From: an uncultured Oscillospiraceae bacterium
GTDB taxonomy: Bacteria > Bacillota > Clostridia > Oscillospirales > Oscillospiraceae
NCBI GenBank assembly: GCA_900752445.1
Contig: CAADVN010000093.1
Location: forward strand, 1 to 14,003
Length of the DNA: 14,003 bases
Reading direction: 5' to 3'
The first letter of the stretch is position 1, and each line of letters starts with the position of its first letter. The position numbers and the translations under genes were made by a program. Below are positions 7,318-14,003 of the stretch, piece after piece. Under the pieces are notes generated by a model, which was not told the origin of the DNA, searched no databases, and worked only from the letters and a program-made list of their open reading frames with translations.

Positions 7318-7398
7318 TTTTGCCCCGCTTTTTTACAAAAAAGCGGGCGGGGTCCAGAGACCCTGTACTGACACAAGGTCAGGAAGGGGTTTCCCCTT
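7318..7398. repeat. Stem-loop repeat block 1 (dispersed palindromic element type)
   Basis: Four inverted repeats follow one another. The first has 11-bp perfect arms, 7324-7334 and 7337-7347, containing a T6/A6 tract and CCCGC/GCGGG. The second is GGGTC (7350-7354) with GACCC (7359-7363). The third is CTGAC (7368-7372) with GTCAG (7378-7382). The fourth is AAGGGG (7384-7389) with CCCCTT (7393-7398). I recall similar GTTTTTGCCCCGC-type palindromes as dispersed intergenic repeats in Ruminococcaceae genomes. Copy number cannot be judged from one window. No coding sequence is supported here. Confidence 0.65.
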
Positions 7399-7400
7399 TG

Positions 7401-7534
7401 AAAGGCTCCCCTGCGCAAGGGGAGCTGTCAGCGAAGCTGACTGAGGGGTCGCCTTTGACCTGCCGCGCGGCAGACCGCGATCCCTCCGTCACGGCTGCGC
7501 CGTGACACCTCCCTTTGCGCAAGGGAGGCTTCTT
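7401..7534. repeat. Stem-loop repeat block 2 (MITE/REP-like, five nested hairpins)
   Basis: Five hairpins are arranged nearly symmetrically: GCTCCCCT/AGGGGAGC (7405-7425), GTCAGC/GCTGAC (7427-7441), a central 14-nt palindrome (7460-7473), GTCACGGC/GCCGTGAC (7488-7506) and CCTCCCTT/AAGGGAGG (7508-7528). The central palindrome is enclosed by an outer stem, GAGGGGTCGC (7444-7453) with GCGATCCCTC (7477-7486), containing one G-T wobble. The ends, AAAGGCTCCC and GGGAGGCTTCTTT, are roughly inverted copies of each other. That layout suggests a non-autonomous mobile or REP-like element. The sequence type is familiar to me from Oscillospirales intergenic regions. Mobility is inferred. Confidence 0.7.
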
Positions 7535-7542
7535 TCGCGCAA

Positions 7543-7573
7543 CAAAGCGCCCGGCCATGGGCCGGACGCCTTG
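7543..7573. other. GC-rich inverted repeat between htrA and the repeat blocks
   Basis: CCGGCC (7551-7556) and GGCCGG (7560-7565) flank the loop ATG, and the stem extends outward with two mismatches to CAA/TTG at the ends. It could stop transcription coming from htrA, but no proper U-tract follows on either strand. It may instead be another copy of a dispersed hairpin. Confidence 0.5.
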
Positions 7574-7632
7574 CTGTCAAAAAAGAGAGGAGTGAAAATG
7601 AAGAGGGGATCATCAATGTAATAGGGTTTTCT

Positions 7633-7654
7633 ATATAAACTCCTTGCGGAGGTT
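7633..7654 (-). terminator. Weak candidate terminator after htrA
   Basis: Just after the htrA stop, the minus strand reads AACCTCC, loop GCAA, then GGAGTT and a short T/A-rich run (TATATAG). The stem has six pairs and one bulged base. The stem is short and the tail is a poor U-tract, so this is only a possible terminator. The stronger hairpins farther down could serve the same role. Confidence 0.3.
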
Positions 7655-7664
7655 ATAAGCGGTG

Positions 7665-9113
7665 TCAGCCGAACAGCCCGCCGCTCTGCGACCAGGGATA
7701 CGTCTGCTCCACATTGCCGCTGCCGGAGTCCGTGCCGGTCTCGGCCGGCGTCTCGTCGAAGGTGATGCTCAGCTCCAGGTACTCGCCCGAGCGCCAGACC
7801 GTTATCGACGCCGTCTCGCCCGAGGAGTGGAACAGCAGCTCCTGCTTGAGCTCGTCCCTGCTGCCCACCTCGTAGCCGTCCAGCTCCGTGATGATGTCGC
7901 CGACCTTGATGCCGGCCTTCTCAGCCGCGCTGCCGGAGTTCACGACCCTGACATACGCGCCCTCGGGGAAGCCGTAATACTGAGCCGCCATGCTGTCCAC
8001 GTCCTGGACATCAACGCCCAGATACGCGTCGCCGGTCTCGGCGTCCAGGCTGCGCTCGCCCGAGATGATGTCGTTGGCGATGCGCACCGCGTCGTCTATC
8101 GGTATCGCAAAGCCCAGGCTCTCGGTGCCGTCCTCGCTCGACTTCGCCGTCACCACGCCGACCACCTGGCCGCTCGTGTTGTACACCGGGCCGCCGGAGT
8201 TGCCCTCGTTCACCGCCGCGTCGAACTGGAACATCGTCATGGTGCCCTCCTCGGTGGTGATGAGCCTGTCGGTCGCGGAGACCATGCCGCCCGTCAGCGA
8301 GTAGTTGAGCTCGCCCAGCGGGTTGCCCACCGCGTACACCGTGTCGCCCACGTACAGGCTGTCGCTGGTGCCCAGGGACGCCGCGTTCAGGCCCGTCGCG
8401 TCTATCTTGAGCACGGCGATGTCGTTGTTGCGCTCATAGCCCTTTATCTCCGCCGTGTAGGTGTCGCCGTTGTAGAACATGACCTTTATCTCATAGCCGC
8501 CCTTGTAGGCGTCCTCGACGACGTGGTAGTTCGTGAGGATATAGCCGTCCTCGCTGATGACGAAGCCCGAGCCCGAGACCGAGCCGGAGACGGTCATGCC
8601 GAAGACGTTGGTCTGGGTGATGTCGGTCTGGATGCCGACGACCTGCTCGAGGGCGAGGTTGTAGTAGATATCCCTGGCGGACATGACCGAGCTGTCGTTA
8701 GCCGCGATGGTGCCGTTGGGAGTGGTGGTGGGGCTGGTCTGGGTCAGGGTCTCCGTGGGCTCGTCGGTGCTTGTGACGGCCGCAGAGCTGTTGGCGTTGG
8801 CGATGAGGCCGCCGGAGACGCCGCCGAGCAGCGCGCACACGAGGCACAGGGCCACGATGCCGGCCACGCCGAGCCCGCGCTTTTTCTTCTTCGGGGGCTC
8901 GGGGCCCTTGGGCCCGCGCCCGCCCGGCATATAGTAGCCGCCCTCGGGCTGCGAGGCGAAGCCCGCGTCCCTGTAGCAGCAGTCCTCCCTGTCGGCGTCC
9001 GGCTTGACTATCCTGTAGCTGCCGTCCTCCGCCGGCTTCTCGTCCCTGTACCAGGACGAGCCCTGGGTGTTCTCGTTGTTCATTTCATTGTTGTTATTTT
9101 CATATGGATTCAT
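7665..9113 (-). CDS. htrA: HtrA/DegP-type membrane-anchored serine protease with PDZ domain
   Basis: This 482-aa surface protease would degrade misfolded exported proteins. In order it has a polar, Asn-rich cytoplasmic N-terminus, a basic patch (PPKKKKRG), one membrane helix (about 81-105), a Ser/Thr/Pro-rich spacer, a trypsin-like protease domain (about 140-345) and a C-terminal PDZ domain (about 360-455, with AYLGVDVQDV and AEKAGIKVGDIITELDG). The catalytic triad is visible: His197 in LTNYHVVEDA, Asp231 in NNDIAVLKI, and Ser306 in GNSGGPV. The serine motif reads VNEGNSGGP where VNPGNSGGP is more usual. The start at 9113 is preceded by GGAGG 8 nt away. An in-frame ATG at 9128 lacks such a site. 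The gene stands alone between a terminator and the repeat-filled gap. Confidence 0.94.
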   Translation of the reverse strand: MNPYENNNNEMNNENTQGSSWYRDEKPAEDGSYRIVKPDADREDCCYRDAGFASQPEGGYYMPGGRGPKGPEPPKKKKRGLGVAGIVALCLVCALLGGVSGGLIANANSSAAVTSTDEPTETLTQTSPTTTPNGTIAANDSSVMSARDIYYNLALEQVVGIQTDITQTNVFGMTVSGSVSGSGFVISEDGYILTNYHVVEDAYKGGYEIKVMFYNGDTYTAEIKGYERNNDIAVLKIDATGLNAASLGTSDSLYVGDTVYAVGNPLGELNYSLTGGMVSATDRLITTEEGTMTMFQFDAAVNEGNSGGPVYNTSGQVVGVVTAKSSEDGTESLGFAIPIDDAVRIANDIISGERSLDAETGDAYLGVDVQDVDSMAAQYYGFPEGAYVRVVNSGSAAEKAGIKVGDIITELDGYEVGSRDELKQELLFHSSGETASITVWRSGEYLELSITFDETPAETGTDSGSGNVEQTYPWSQSGGLFG

Positions 9114-9146
9114 GGCTCCTGCCTCCATCTGTTGTTTACGTGTGCT

Positions 9147-9178
9147 ATCATAAAATCAACTTATGTCCTTGTTATGAA
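9147..9178 (-). promoter_or_regulatory. Possible htrA promoter region
   Basis: The gap above htrA is AT-rich against a GC-rich background. A -10-like TATGAT lies at 9147-9152 on the minus strand, about 35 nt above the start codon. The -35 region is weak: the closest matches, CATAAC or TTCATA, are poorly conserved or badly spaced. A stress sigma factor or activator is possible, but no known operator is recognised. Confidence 0.3.
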
Positions 9179-9226
9179 CAAAAATAGAAAAATATTTGAA
9201 GTTTCCGCCTACGATTTGTGAACGGC

Positions 9227-9258
9227 AAAAAGAGCCCCCGGTCACACGGCCGGGGACT
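9227..9258 (-). terminator. Intrinsic terminator of the rnf operon
   Basis: About 20 nt after the rnfB stop the minus strand forms a 9-bp stem, AGTCCCCGG (9250-9258) with CCGGGGGCT (9233-9241), including one G-T wobble and an 8-nt loop. A TCTTTTT tract follows (9227-9233). This is a standard rho-independent terminator and separates rnf from htrA. Confidence 0.88.
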
Positions 9259-9277
9259 CGCTTGCCCATATTTCCTC

Positions 9278-10084
9278 TTACTGCTCGTACACCTTCTGCG
9301 GTTTGATGATGTGCCTCGGGCAGACCTCGGCGCAGTGGCCGCAGCCCGTGCACTTGTCGTAGTCTATCTTCGCCACGAAGTTCTCGACCTTTATGGCCTC
9401 GTGCGGGCACTCCTTCTGGCACTTCATGCAGCCGATGCAGCCCGCGTCGCAGATCTTGCGCGTCTGCGCGCCCTTGTCCTCCGAGCGGCAGCCCACCAGC
9501 ACGCGCTGCTCGTAGGGCACCTTCCTTATTATCTTCTTCGGGCAGGCCTCGTAGCAGGCCATGCAGGCCACGCACTTCTCCCTGTCCACCACCGCGACGC
9601 CGTTTTCTATGTGCATCGCGCCGAACTGGCAGGCCTTCACGCAGCTGCCGAGGCCGATGCAGGAAAATTGGCACTGCTTCGGGCCCTTGTTGCCGAAGCG
9701 CATGGCCGCGACGCAGTCCTTGGGGCCTTCGTAGTCGAAGAACTCCTTCGCCACGCCCGTTCCGCCGGAGCAGGGCACGAAGGCCACGTACTTGACCTCG
9801 GGTTCTGCGTCGAGTCCCATGATGGCCGCGACCTTCTCCGCCGTGGCCGCGCCGCCCGGCGAACACCTGTTGGGCGGCGCCTCGCCCGCGACCACCGCCG
9901 CAGCATAGGCGTCGCAGCCGGCAAAGCCGCAGCCGCCGCAGTTCGCGCCCGCCAGCGCCGCGCGCACTTCCTCTATCCTCGGGTCCTGCTCAACGTGGAA
10001 GATCTTCGCCGCAAAGGCCAGAAGCCCGCCGAAGACCGCGCCCATGACGCCCAGCACGAGTATGGCGTAAACTATGTTCATCAT
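9278..10084 (-). CDS. rnfB: Rnf complex subunit RnfB, polyferredoxin
   Basis: RnfB is the membrane-anchored iron-sulfur subunit thought to take electrons from reduced ferredoxin. The 268-aa protein starts with one membrane helix (about 4-26). The RnfB-type 4Fe-4S domain follows with Cys49, 52, 57 and 74 (ANCGGCGFAGC and NRC). Four ferredoxin-like cysteine groups come next, at about 138-152, 171-181 (CVACMACYEACP), 212-226 (CDAGCIGCMKCQKECP) and 245-255 (CTGCGHCAEVCP). This high cluster count is normal for clostridial RnfB. Two ATGs sit in tandem (10084 and 10081). An AAGGGGG purine run lies upstream, and either ATG could be used. The gene is last in the operon, 14 nt after rnfA. Confidence 0.96.
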   Translation of the reverse strand: MMNIVYAILVLGVMGAVFGGLLAFAAKIFHVEQDPRIEEVRAALAGANCGGCGFAGCDAYAAAVVAGEAPPNRCSPGGAATAEKVAAIMGLDAEPEVKYVAFVPCSGGTGVAKEFFDYEGPKDCVAAMRFGNKGPKQCQFSCIGLGSCVKACQFGAMHIENGVAVVDREKCVACMACYEACPKKIIRKVPYEQRVLVGCRSEDKGAQTRKICDAGCIGCMKCQKECPHEAIKVENFVAKIDYDKCTGCGHCAEVCPRHIIKPQKVYEQ

Positions 10085-10098
10085 GCCGCCCTACCCCC

Positions 10099-10680
10099 TT
10101 AACCTATCTTCATGCCCGAGAAGCCCATGAAGGCCAGGGCCAGAAGGCCCGCCGTCACAAGCGCTATCGGGAAGCCGTCGAAGCTCTCGGGGTAGTCGGC
10201 GAACTGCAGCCTGTCGCGCACGCTCGCGAACAGCACGATCGCCACCAAAAAGCCCAGGCCGCCGGTGATGCCGTAGACCACGCTCTCGATGAAGTTGTAG
10301 TTGTTCTGCACGTTCAGCAGCACGACGCCGAGGACGGCGCAGTTCGTGGTGATGAGCGGCAGGAAGATGCCGAGCGCCGTGTACAGCGAGGGCACGGACT
10401 TCTTCAGGAACATCTCGACGAACTGCACGAGCACGGCTATGACGAGTATGAACGCCAGAGTGCTCATGTACCCGAGGTCCAGGGCCACGAGCAGCAGGTT
10501 CACCGCGTAGCAGATGGCCGAGGCCAGGCCCATGACGAAGGTGACGGCCAGGCCCATGCCCAGCGCCGTGTCTATCTTCGTCGAGCAGCCCAGGAAGGGG
10601 CAGCAGCCCAAAAACTGCGAGAAGATGAAGTTGTTTATGAGTATGGCGCCGAGCGCTATCGTAAGTACCGAATCAAACAT
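10099..10680 (-). CDS. rnfA: Rnf complex membrane subunit RnfA
   Basis: RnfA is one of two paralogous six-helix membrane subunits (with RnfE) that form the ion-conducting core of the Rnf complex. The 193-aa protein is hydrophobic throughout, about the normal family length. It contains the conserved NNFIFSQFLGCCPFLGCS near the first helix and FLPLITTNCAVLGV at about 105-120. Cysteines in these two places are thought to hold an iron-sulfur cluster within the membrane. The ATG at 10680 overlaps the rnfE stop by one base (TAATG), so translation is likely coupled. Confidence 0.96.
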   Translation of the reverse strand: MFDSVLTIALGAILINNFIFSQFLGCCPFLGCSTKIDTALGMGLAVTFVMGLASAICYAVNLLLVALDLGYMSTLAFILVIAVLVQFVEMFLKKSVPSLYTALGIFLPLITTNCAVLGVVLLNVQNNYNFIESVVYGITGGLGFLVAIVLFASVRDRLQFADYPESFDGFPIALVTAGLLALAFMGFSGMKIG

Positions 10681-11390
10681 TACTCAGCCGCCTCCTTTAT
10701 GACCTCGACCTTGGCCGCCCTCGCGGCGGCCTCCTTCTTCTCGGCCGACTTGCGCAGCGCGTACTGCATGGCCGCCAGCAGGCAGGCCAGCGTCAGAAAG
10801 CCGCCGAAGGGCATTATCATTATGGTCGCCCCGAACTCCTCGGGGAAGATCCTGATGCCCGCCGCGGAGCCGTCGAGCACCGCGTGCAGCGAGCCGTCCA
10901 CTATCTCGAACACGCCCGCGCCGAAGGTGCCGGAGCCCAGCAGCTCGCGGATGATGCACATGCACAGCAGCACCAGCGTATAGCCTATGCCCTGGAAGAT
11001 GCCGTCAAAGAAGCTCGGCACCACCGGCTCCTTCTGGCAGAAGGCCTCAGCGCGGCCTATGATGATGCAGTTCACGACGATGAGCGGTATGAACACGCCC
11101 AGCGACGCCGACAGCGCCGGGACGAAGGCCTGCAGCAGCAAATCCACTATGGTGACGAAGCCCGCTATGACGACGACGAACATGGCAAGCCTTATGTCGT
11201 TCGGTATCGCCCTGCGCATCGCCGAGATGACGACGTTGCAGCAGGTCAGGATTATGAGCACCGACAGGCCCATGCCTATGCCGTTGAAGAACATGGTCGT
11301 GATGGCCATGGTCGAGCACAGGCCGATGCGCTGCACCAGCACGGGGTTGTTGGTGATGAGGCCCTCTGTGAACTGTTTCTTCAGATTCAT
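10680..11390 (-). CDS. rnfE: Rnf complex membrane subunit RnfE
   Basis: RnfE is the paralogue of RnfA in the membrane core of the ferredoxin:NAD+ oxidoreductase. The 236-aa protein has the family opening (FTEGLITNNPVLVQRIGLCS), six membrane helices, and the conserved FIPLIVVNCIIIGRAEAF. The start is the ATG at 11390, which has AAGGAGG 8 nt upstream. A TTG two codons earlier would lie only 2 nt from the ribosome binding site. The last 25 or so residues after the final helix are rich in Ala, Lys and Glu (RKSAEKKEAAARAAKVEV), a tail also seen on RnfC and RnfD here. The gap to the rnfG stop is 13 nt. Confidence 0.96.
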   Translation of the reverse strand: MNLKKQFTEGLITNNPVLVQRIGLCSTMAITTMFFNGIGMGLSVLIILTCCNVVISAMRRAIPNDIRLAMFVVVIAGFVTIVDLLLQAFVPALSASLGVFIPLIVVNCIIIGRAEAFCQKEPVVPSFFDGIFQGIGYTLVLLCMCIIRELLGSGTFGAGVFEIVDGSLHAVLDGSAAGIRIFPEEFGATIMIMPFGGFLTLACLLAAMQYALRKSAEKKEAAARAAKVEVIKEAAE

Positions 11391-11403
11391 CTTCAAGCCC
11401 TCC

Positions 11404-11952
11404 TTAACCCAGCGCCTTCACGGCGGCTATCGCCGTGTTTGCGGCGTTCGCCATCGCCTGCGAGGAGATGGTCGCCGCCGTTATCGAGTCCACCGTGCCG
11501 CCGTCCTTCGTGACGGCCATGCCCTCAGTCTGGCCCACGAAGCTCGCCAGGAAGCCCTCCTCCACGATCTTCGCGCCGAGGCCCGAGGTCTCCGCATGCG
11601 AGATGACGCTCGCGCCCGTTATCGTGTAATCCGGCGACACGCCGAAGGCCGCCGATATCGAGCTCTGCGCGCCCGAGAAGGTCAGCTCCACGACCCAGCC
11701 CTCGTCGCCAGCCTGGGCGATGGCGTCCACGGTCTCGAAGGCCTCCTTGTCATACTCCACGTTCACATACTCGCCGTCCCAGGGCAGCACCGCGTTGTAG
11801 GCCTCGGCCCTCGCCTGCGCCTCGAGCTCCGCTATGCGGTCCTTCGTGAGCATGTTCACAACGCCCAGCACGCCCGAGACTATAGCGGACACGAGGAAAA
11901 GCACCAGCGCGAGCCTCACGATCTGGTTGGGCGCCTTCTTGGTCTCAGTCAT
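11404..11952 (-). CDS. rnfG: Rnf complex subunit RnfG, FMN-binding
   Basis: RnfG carries a covalently bound FMN on the outer face of the membrane and relays electrons within the complex. The 182-aa protein has one N-terminal membrane helix (about 11-33) and an FMN-binding domain. That domain includes GASVISHAETSGLGAKI and the flavinylation site DSITAATISS, where Thr161 is the expected FMN acceptor. The family motif is usually [S/T]GAT; here it reads TAAT. The ATG at 11952 has AAGGAGG 9 nt upstream. An in-frame GTG three codons earlier is too close to that site. The start overlaps the rnfD stop by 8 nt. The flavin transferase ApbE that would attach FMN is not in the window. Confidence 0.94.
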   Translation of the reverse strand: MTETKKAPNQIVRLALVLFLVSAIVSGVLGVVNMLTKDRIAELEAQARAEAYNAVLPWDGEYVNVEYDKEAFETVDAIAQAGDEGWVVELTFSGAQSSISAAFGVSPDYTITGASVISHAETSGLGAKIVEEGFLASFVGQTEGMAVTKDGGTVDSITAATISSQAMANAANTAIAAVKALG

Positions 11953-12985
11953 TTGCAGCACCCTCCTTCGCCTTAGCCTTCGCGGCCTTCTTCGCCGCCT
12001 TCGCCGCCTTCACGTCCTCGGCCGTCACGCCGAACTGCCTCGGCCTCGTCAGCTTGTCAACGCCCCAGGTGCAGCAGTTCATTATAAGTATCGCATAGCT
12101 CACGCCCTCGGGGTACGAGCCGAAGTAGCGGATGAGCACCGTCAGCACGCCGCAGCCCAGGCCGAACACCAGCTGGCCCCGGAGCGTCACCGGGCTCGTC
12201 GAGTAGTCCGTCGCCATGAAGAACGCGCCGAGCACCAGTCCGCCCGAGCAGAGGTTCAAAAGCGTCCAGTCCAGCCTGCCGTAGCCCTCATGCCCGAAGA
12301 TGAGGCAGAGCACCGCCACGGAGCCGATGAAGGACACCGGTATGCGCCAGCTTATGACCTTGCGCGCCATGAGCCACACGCCGCCCACGAGCAGCGCCAG
12401 CGTGCTTATCTCGCCCACGCTGCCCGGCCTCACGCCGAGAAACAGGTTCCCCAGCGACAGATATTCGGGCATCGCCTGGCCGTTGTACAGGTAGGAGAGC
12501 GGAGTCGCCATCGTGGCCGCGTCCACGCTGACCGCGAGGGCCGCGGGCACGGCCCAGACCGTCATGTAGCCCGCGTACGCCGCCGTCAGGAAGGCCCTGC
12601 CCGCGAGCGCCGGGTTTAAAAAGTTCTTGCCTATGCCGCCGTAGAGCTGCTTTACCACCACGACCGAGAAGAAGGAGCCGATGACGACCATCCACCACTT
12701 CGCCTCGGAGGGCAGCACGCAGACGAGCAGTATGGCCGTCACGACCGCCGACAGGTCGCCGACCGTCGTGTTCTTCTTCATGAGCTTCCTGTAGCCCCAC
12801 TCGAAGAACACGCAGGAGGCTATGGACACCGCCAAAAGCAGCAGCACCTTCGCCCCGAACATGTACACCGCCACCGCCAGCGCCGGCACGAGGCCGATGA
12901 TGACGTCCAGCATGATCTGCGTCGTGCCCCTGTCCGTCCTCAGGATGGGGTTCGAGGTGACTTTGAAGATCTTTGCCTCGTCCAT
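11945..12985 (-). CDS. rnfD: Rnf complex membrane subunit RnfD, FMN-binding
   Basis: RnfD is a multi-helix membrane subunit carrying a second covalent FMN. The 346-aa protein starts MDEAKIFKVTSNPILRT, as the family does. It has about nine or ten membrane helices, GKNFLNPALAGRAFL (120-134) and the flavinylation motif ATMATPLSYLY with acceptor Thr161 (family motif S/T-GATPL; here MATPL). FFMATDYSTSPVT is a second conserved block. The C-terminal 30 residues are very rich in Ala and Lys (VKAAKAAKKAAKAKAKEG), which makes the protein longer than many RnfD. The ATG at 12985 overlaps the rnfC stop by one base (TGATG) and has AAGGAGG 10 nt upstream. A longer in-frame start at 13147 would run inside rnfC. 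Confidence 0.95.
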   Translation of the reverse strand: MDEAKIFKVTSNPILRTDRGTTQIMLDVIIGLVPALAVAVYMFGAKVLLLLAVSIASCVFFEWGYRKLMKKNTTVGDLSAVVTAILLVCVLPSEAKWWMVVIGSFFSVVVVKQLYGGIGKNFLNPALAGRAFLTAAYAGYMTVWAVPAALAVSVDAATMATPLSYLYNGQAMPEYLSLGNLFLGVRPGSVGEISTLALLVGGVWLMARKVISWRIPVSFIGSVAVLCLIFGHEGYGRLDWTLLNLCSGGLVLGAFFMATDYSTSPVTLRGQLVFGLGCGVLTVLIRYFGSYPEGVSYAILIMNCCTWGVDKLTRPRQFGVTAEDVKAAKAAKKAAKAKAKEGAAND

Positions 12986-14003
12986 CAGGCCTTCGCCTCC
13001 TTTCCGGCAGCCGCCGCGGCATTGGCCTTCGCCGCCTCGGCCCGGGCCTTCTCCTCGGCCCGCTTGGCGTTTATCATGGCCTTGCCCAGCTTGAAGGTGT
13101 GCGTCAGCGGCAGGCGCCCCGGGCAGCCCCAGGAGCAGGAACCGCACTCAAAGCAGTCCATGACATGGTACTCTTCCATCTTCTTTATATCGCCCTTGTT
13201 GACGTACATGTACATGTACATCGGCTCGAGCTTCATGGGACAGTGGGCGATGCAGTTGCCGCAGCGGATGCAGGTGGGCGTCTCGCTCTCCCTGTTCATA
13301 TCCTTGCTGAAGAGCAGAAGGCCCGACGCGCCCTTGACGCTGCCCGCCGTGGGGTCCGCCACGCAGATGCCCATCATGGGCCCGCCCATGCAGATGCGCT
13401 CGACCCTGTCCATATCCGCGCCGGCCTCCCTGAAGATGAACTCCAGCGGCGTTCCGAAGCGGCACAGGAGGTTCTGGGCCTCGGGCACACAGTCGCCGGC
13501 GACGGTGACAACGCGCTCAATGGAGGGCAGGCCCTCATAGCAGGCCCGGTAGATGGTGTAGGCCGTGTAGGTCGAGACCACGTTGCAGCCCACGCCCGAG
13601 GGCAGGCCGCCCGGCTTGACCTCCCGGTCCGTGTTCGCCTTGACCTGCATCTTCTCCGCGCCCTGCGGGTACTTCACGGCCTCGGGCACGATCTCCACGC
13701 CGTACTTTGCCGGGTCGAGGCTGTTTAAGAGGTCGATGGCGTCCTGCTTGTTCTTCTCTATGCCGTAATAGCACTTGTCCAGCCCGTGCGCTATCCTTAC
13801 GAGCTCGATGCCCTTGAGCAGCTCCTCGGGGTGCTCAAGCATGGTCCTGTGGTCGCCGCAGAGGTATGGCTCGCACTCGGCGCCGTTTATGATCACCGTG
13901 TCGGCCTTGCCGCGCGCGCCCTGGATCTTGAAGGCCGTCGGGAACATCGCGCCGCCCATGCCGACGACGCCCGCCTCGCGTATGCGCGCGATGATGGCGT
14001 CCG
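12985..14003 (-). CDS. rnfC: Rnf complex subunit RnfC, 5' part outside window
   Basis: RnfC is the cytoplasmic subunit that passes electrons to NAD+. The frame is open to the window edge, with roughly the first 100-130 residues missing. The visible part begins in the conserved IREAGVVGMGGAMFPTAFKI block, part of the NADH/FMN-binding domain. It continues with INGAECEPYLCGDHRTM and ends with two 4Fe-4S motifs, CIRCGNCIAHCP (near 13275-13240) and CFECGSCSWGCP (near 13160-13125). A short Ala/Lys/Glu-rich C-terminal tail follows. An in-frame ATG at 13959 falls inside the conserved block, so it is not the true start. As first gene of the order C-D-G-E-A-B, its promoter should lie just beyond the window. 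Confidence 0.95.
   Translation of the reverse strand, partial: DAIIARIREAGVVGMGGAMFPTAFKIQGARGKADTVIINGAECEPYLCGDHRTMLEHPEELLKGIELVRIAHGLDKCYYGIEKNKQDAIDLLNSLDPAKYGVEIVPEAVKYPQGAEKMQVKANTDREVKPGGLPSGVGCNVVSTYTAYTIYRACYEGLPSIERVVTVAGDCVPEAQNLLCRFGTPLEFIFREAGADMDRVERICMGGPMMGICVADPTAGSVKGASGLLLFSKDMNRESETPTCIRCGNCIAHCPMKLEPMYMYMYVNKGDIKKMEEYHVMDCFECGSCSWGCPGRLPLTHTFKLGKAMINAKRAEEKARAEAAKANAAAAAGKEAKA

Noticed and set aside
7318..7534. CRISPR array or riboswitch in the repeat-rich gap
   Set aside because: The inverted repeats differ from each other and there are no equal direct repeats with spacers. No known riboswitch core was recognised, and the promoter of the next operon lies downstream of the region, so it is not that operon's leader.
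7428..7616. 62-aa minus-strand open frame in the gap between htrA and the methyltransferase
   Set aside because: It lies almost wholly inside stem-loop repeat block 2 and the adjacent hairpin, with no family resemblance. Such repeats commonly yield spurious open frames.
7662..9221. 519-aa plus-strand open frame opposite htrA
   Set aside because: The minus strand encodes a complete HtrA with catalytic triad and PDZ domain. The plus-strand translation is a Val/Ala/Arg/His-rich shadow with no recognisable domain.

Overview
The window looks like the chromosome of a GC-rich member of the Firmicutes (Bacillota), most likely a gut Clostridia of the Oscillospirales/Ruminococcaceae type. The signs are consensus sigma-A promoters, a perfect CIRCE heat-shock operator, strong AGGAGG ribosome binding sites, an ecfA1-ecfA2-ecfT-truA block, a clostridial-order rnfCDGEAB operon, and a stem-loop repeat cluster of a kind I recall from Ruminococcaceae genomes. 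Lineage is inferred; no rRNA or other marker is present. Every gene I can support lies on the minus strand, so gene order runs from high to low coordinates.

Region 1 (14003-9278) is an Rnf operon, rnfC (5' end outside the window), rnfD, rnfG, rnfE, rnfA, rnfB. The genes are tightly packed, with 1-8 nt overlaps or short gaps, and end in an intrinsic terminator at about 9227-9258. The complex moves electrons from reduced ferredoxin to NAD+ and pumps Na+ or H+. Region 2 (9113-7665) is a single membrane-anchored HtrA-type serine protease with a PDZ domain. Region 3 (7664-7226) is the only long gene-free stretch. It holds many stem-loops in two blocks that look like dispersed palindromic repeats, another GC-rich hairpin, and a consensus promoter reading into the next operon.

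Region 4 (7225-1661) is a seven-gene operon: a class I SAM methyltransferase of the RlmI-like family, the two ATPases and the T subunit of an ECF vitamin/metal transporter module (ecfA1, ecfA2, ecfT), tRNA pseudouridine synthase truA, a membrane-anchored protein of unknown function with PQQ-like repeats, and a CvpA-family membrane protein. Region 5 (1526 to the window start) is a Clp AAA+ unfoldase with an N-terminal zinc finger (ClpE type). Its D2 ATPase domain is cut off by the window edge. It has its own promoter, overlapped by the CIRCE operator.

The content is largely housekeeping: membrane energy conservation, micronutrient uptake, RNA modification and protein quality control (HtrA and ClpE). 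I found no convincing undescribed system. The points most worth a second look are the stem-loop cluster, Ala/Lys-rich tails on three Rnf subunits, CIRCE control of a ClpE-type gene, and a long truA overlap with the next gene.
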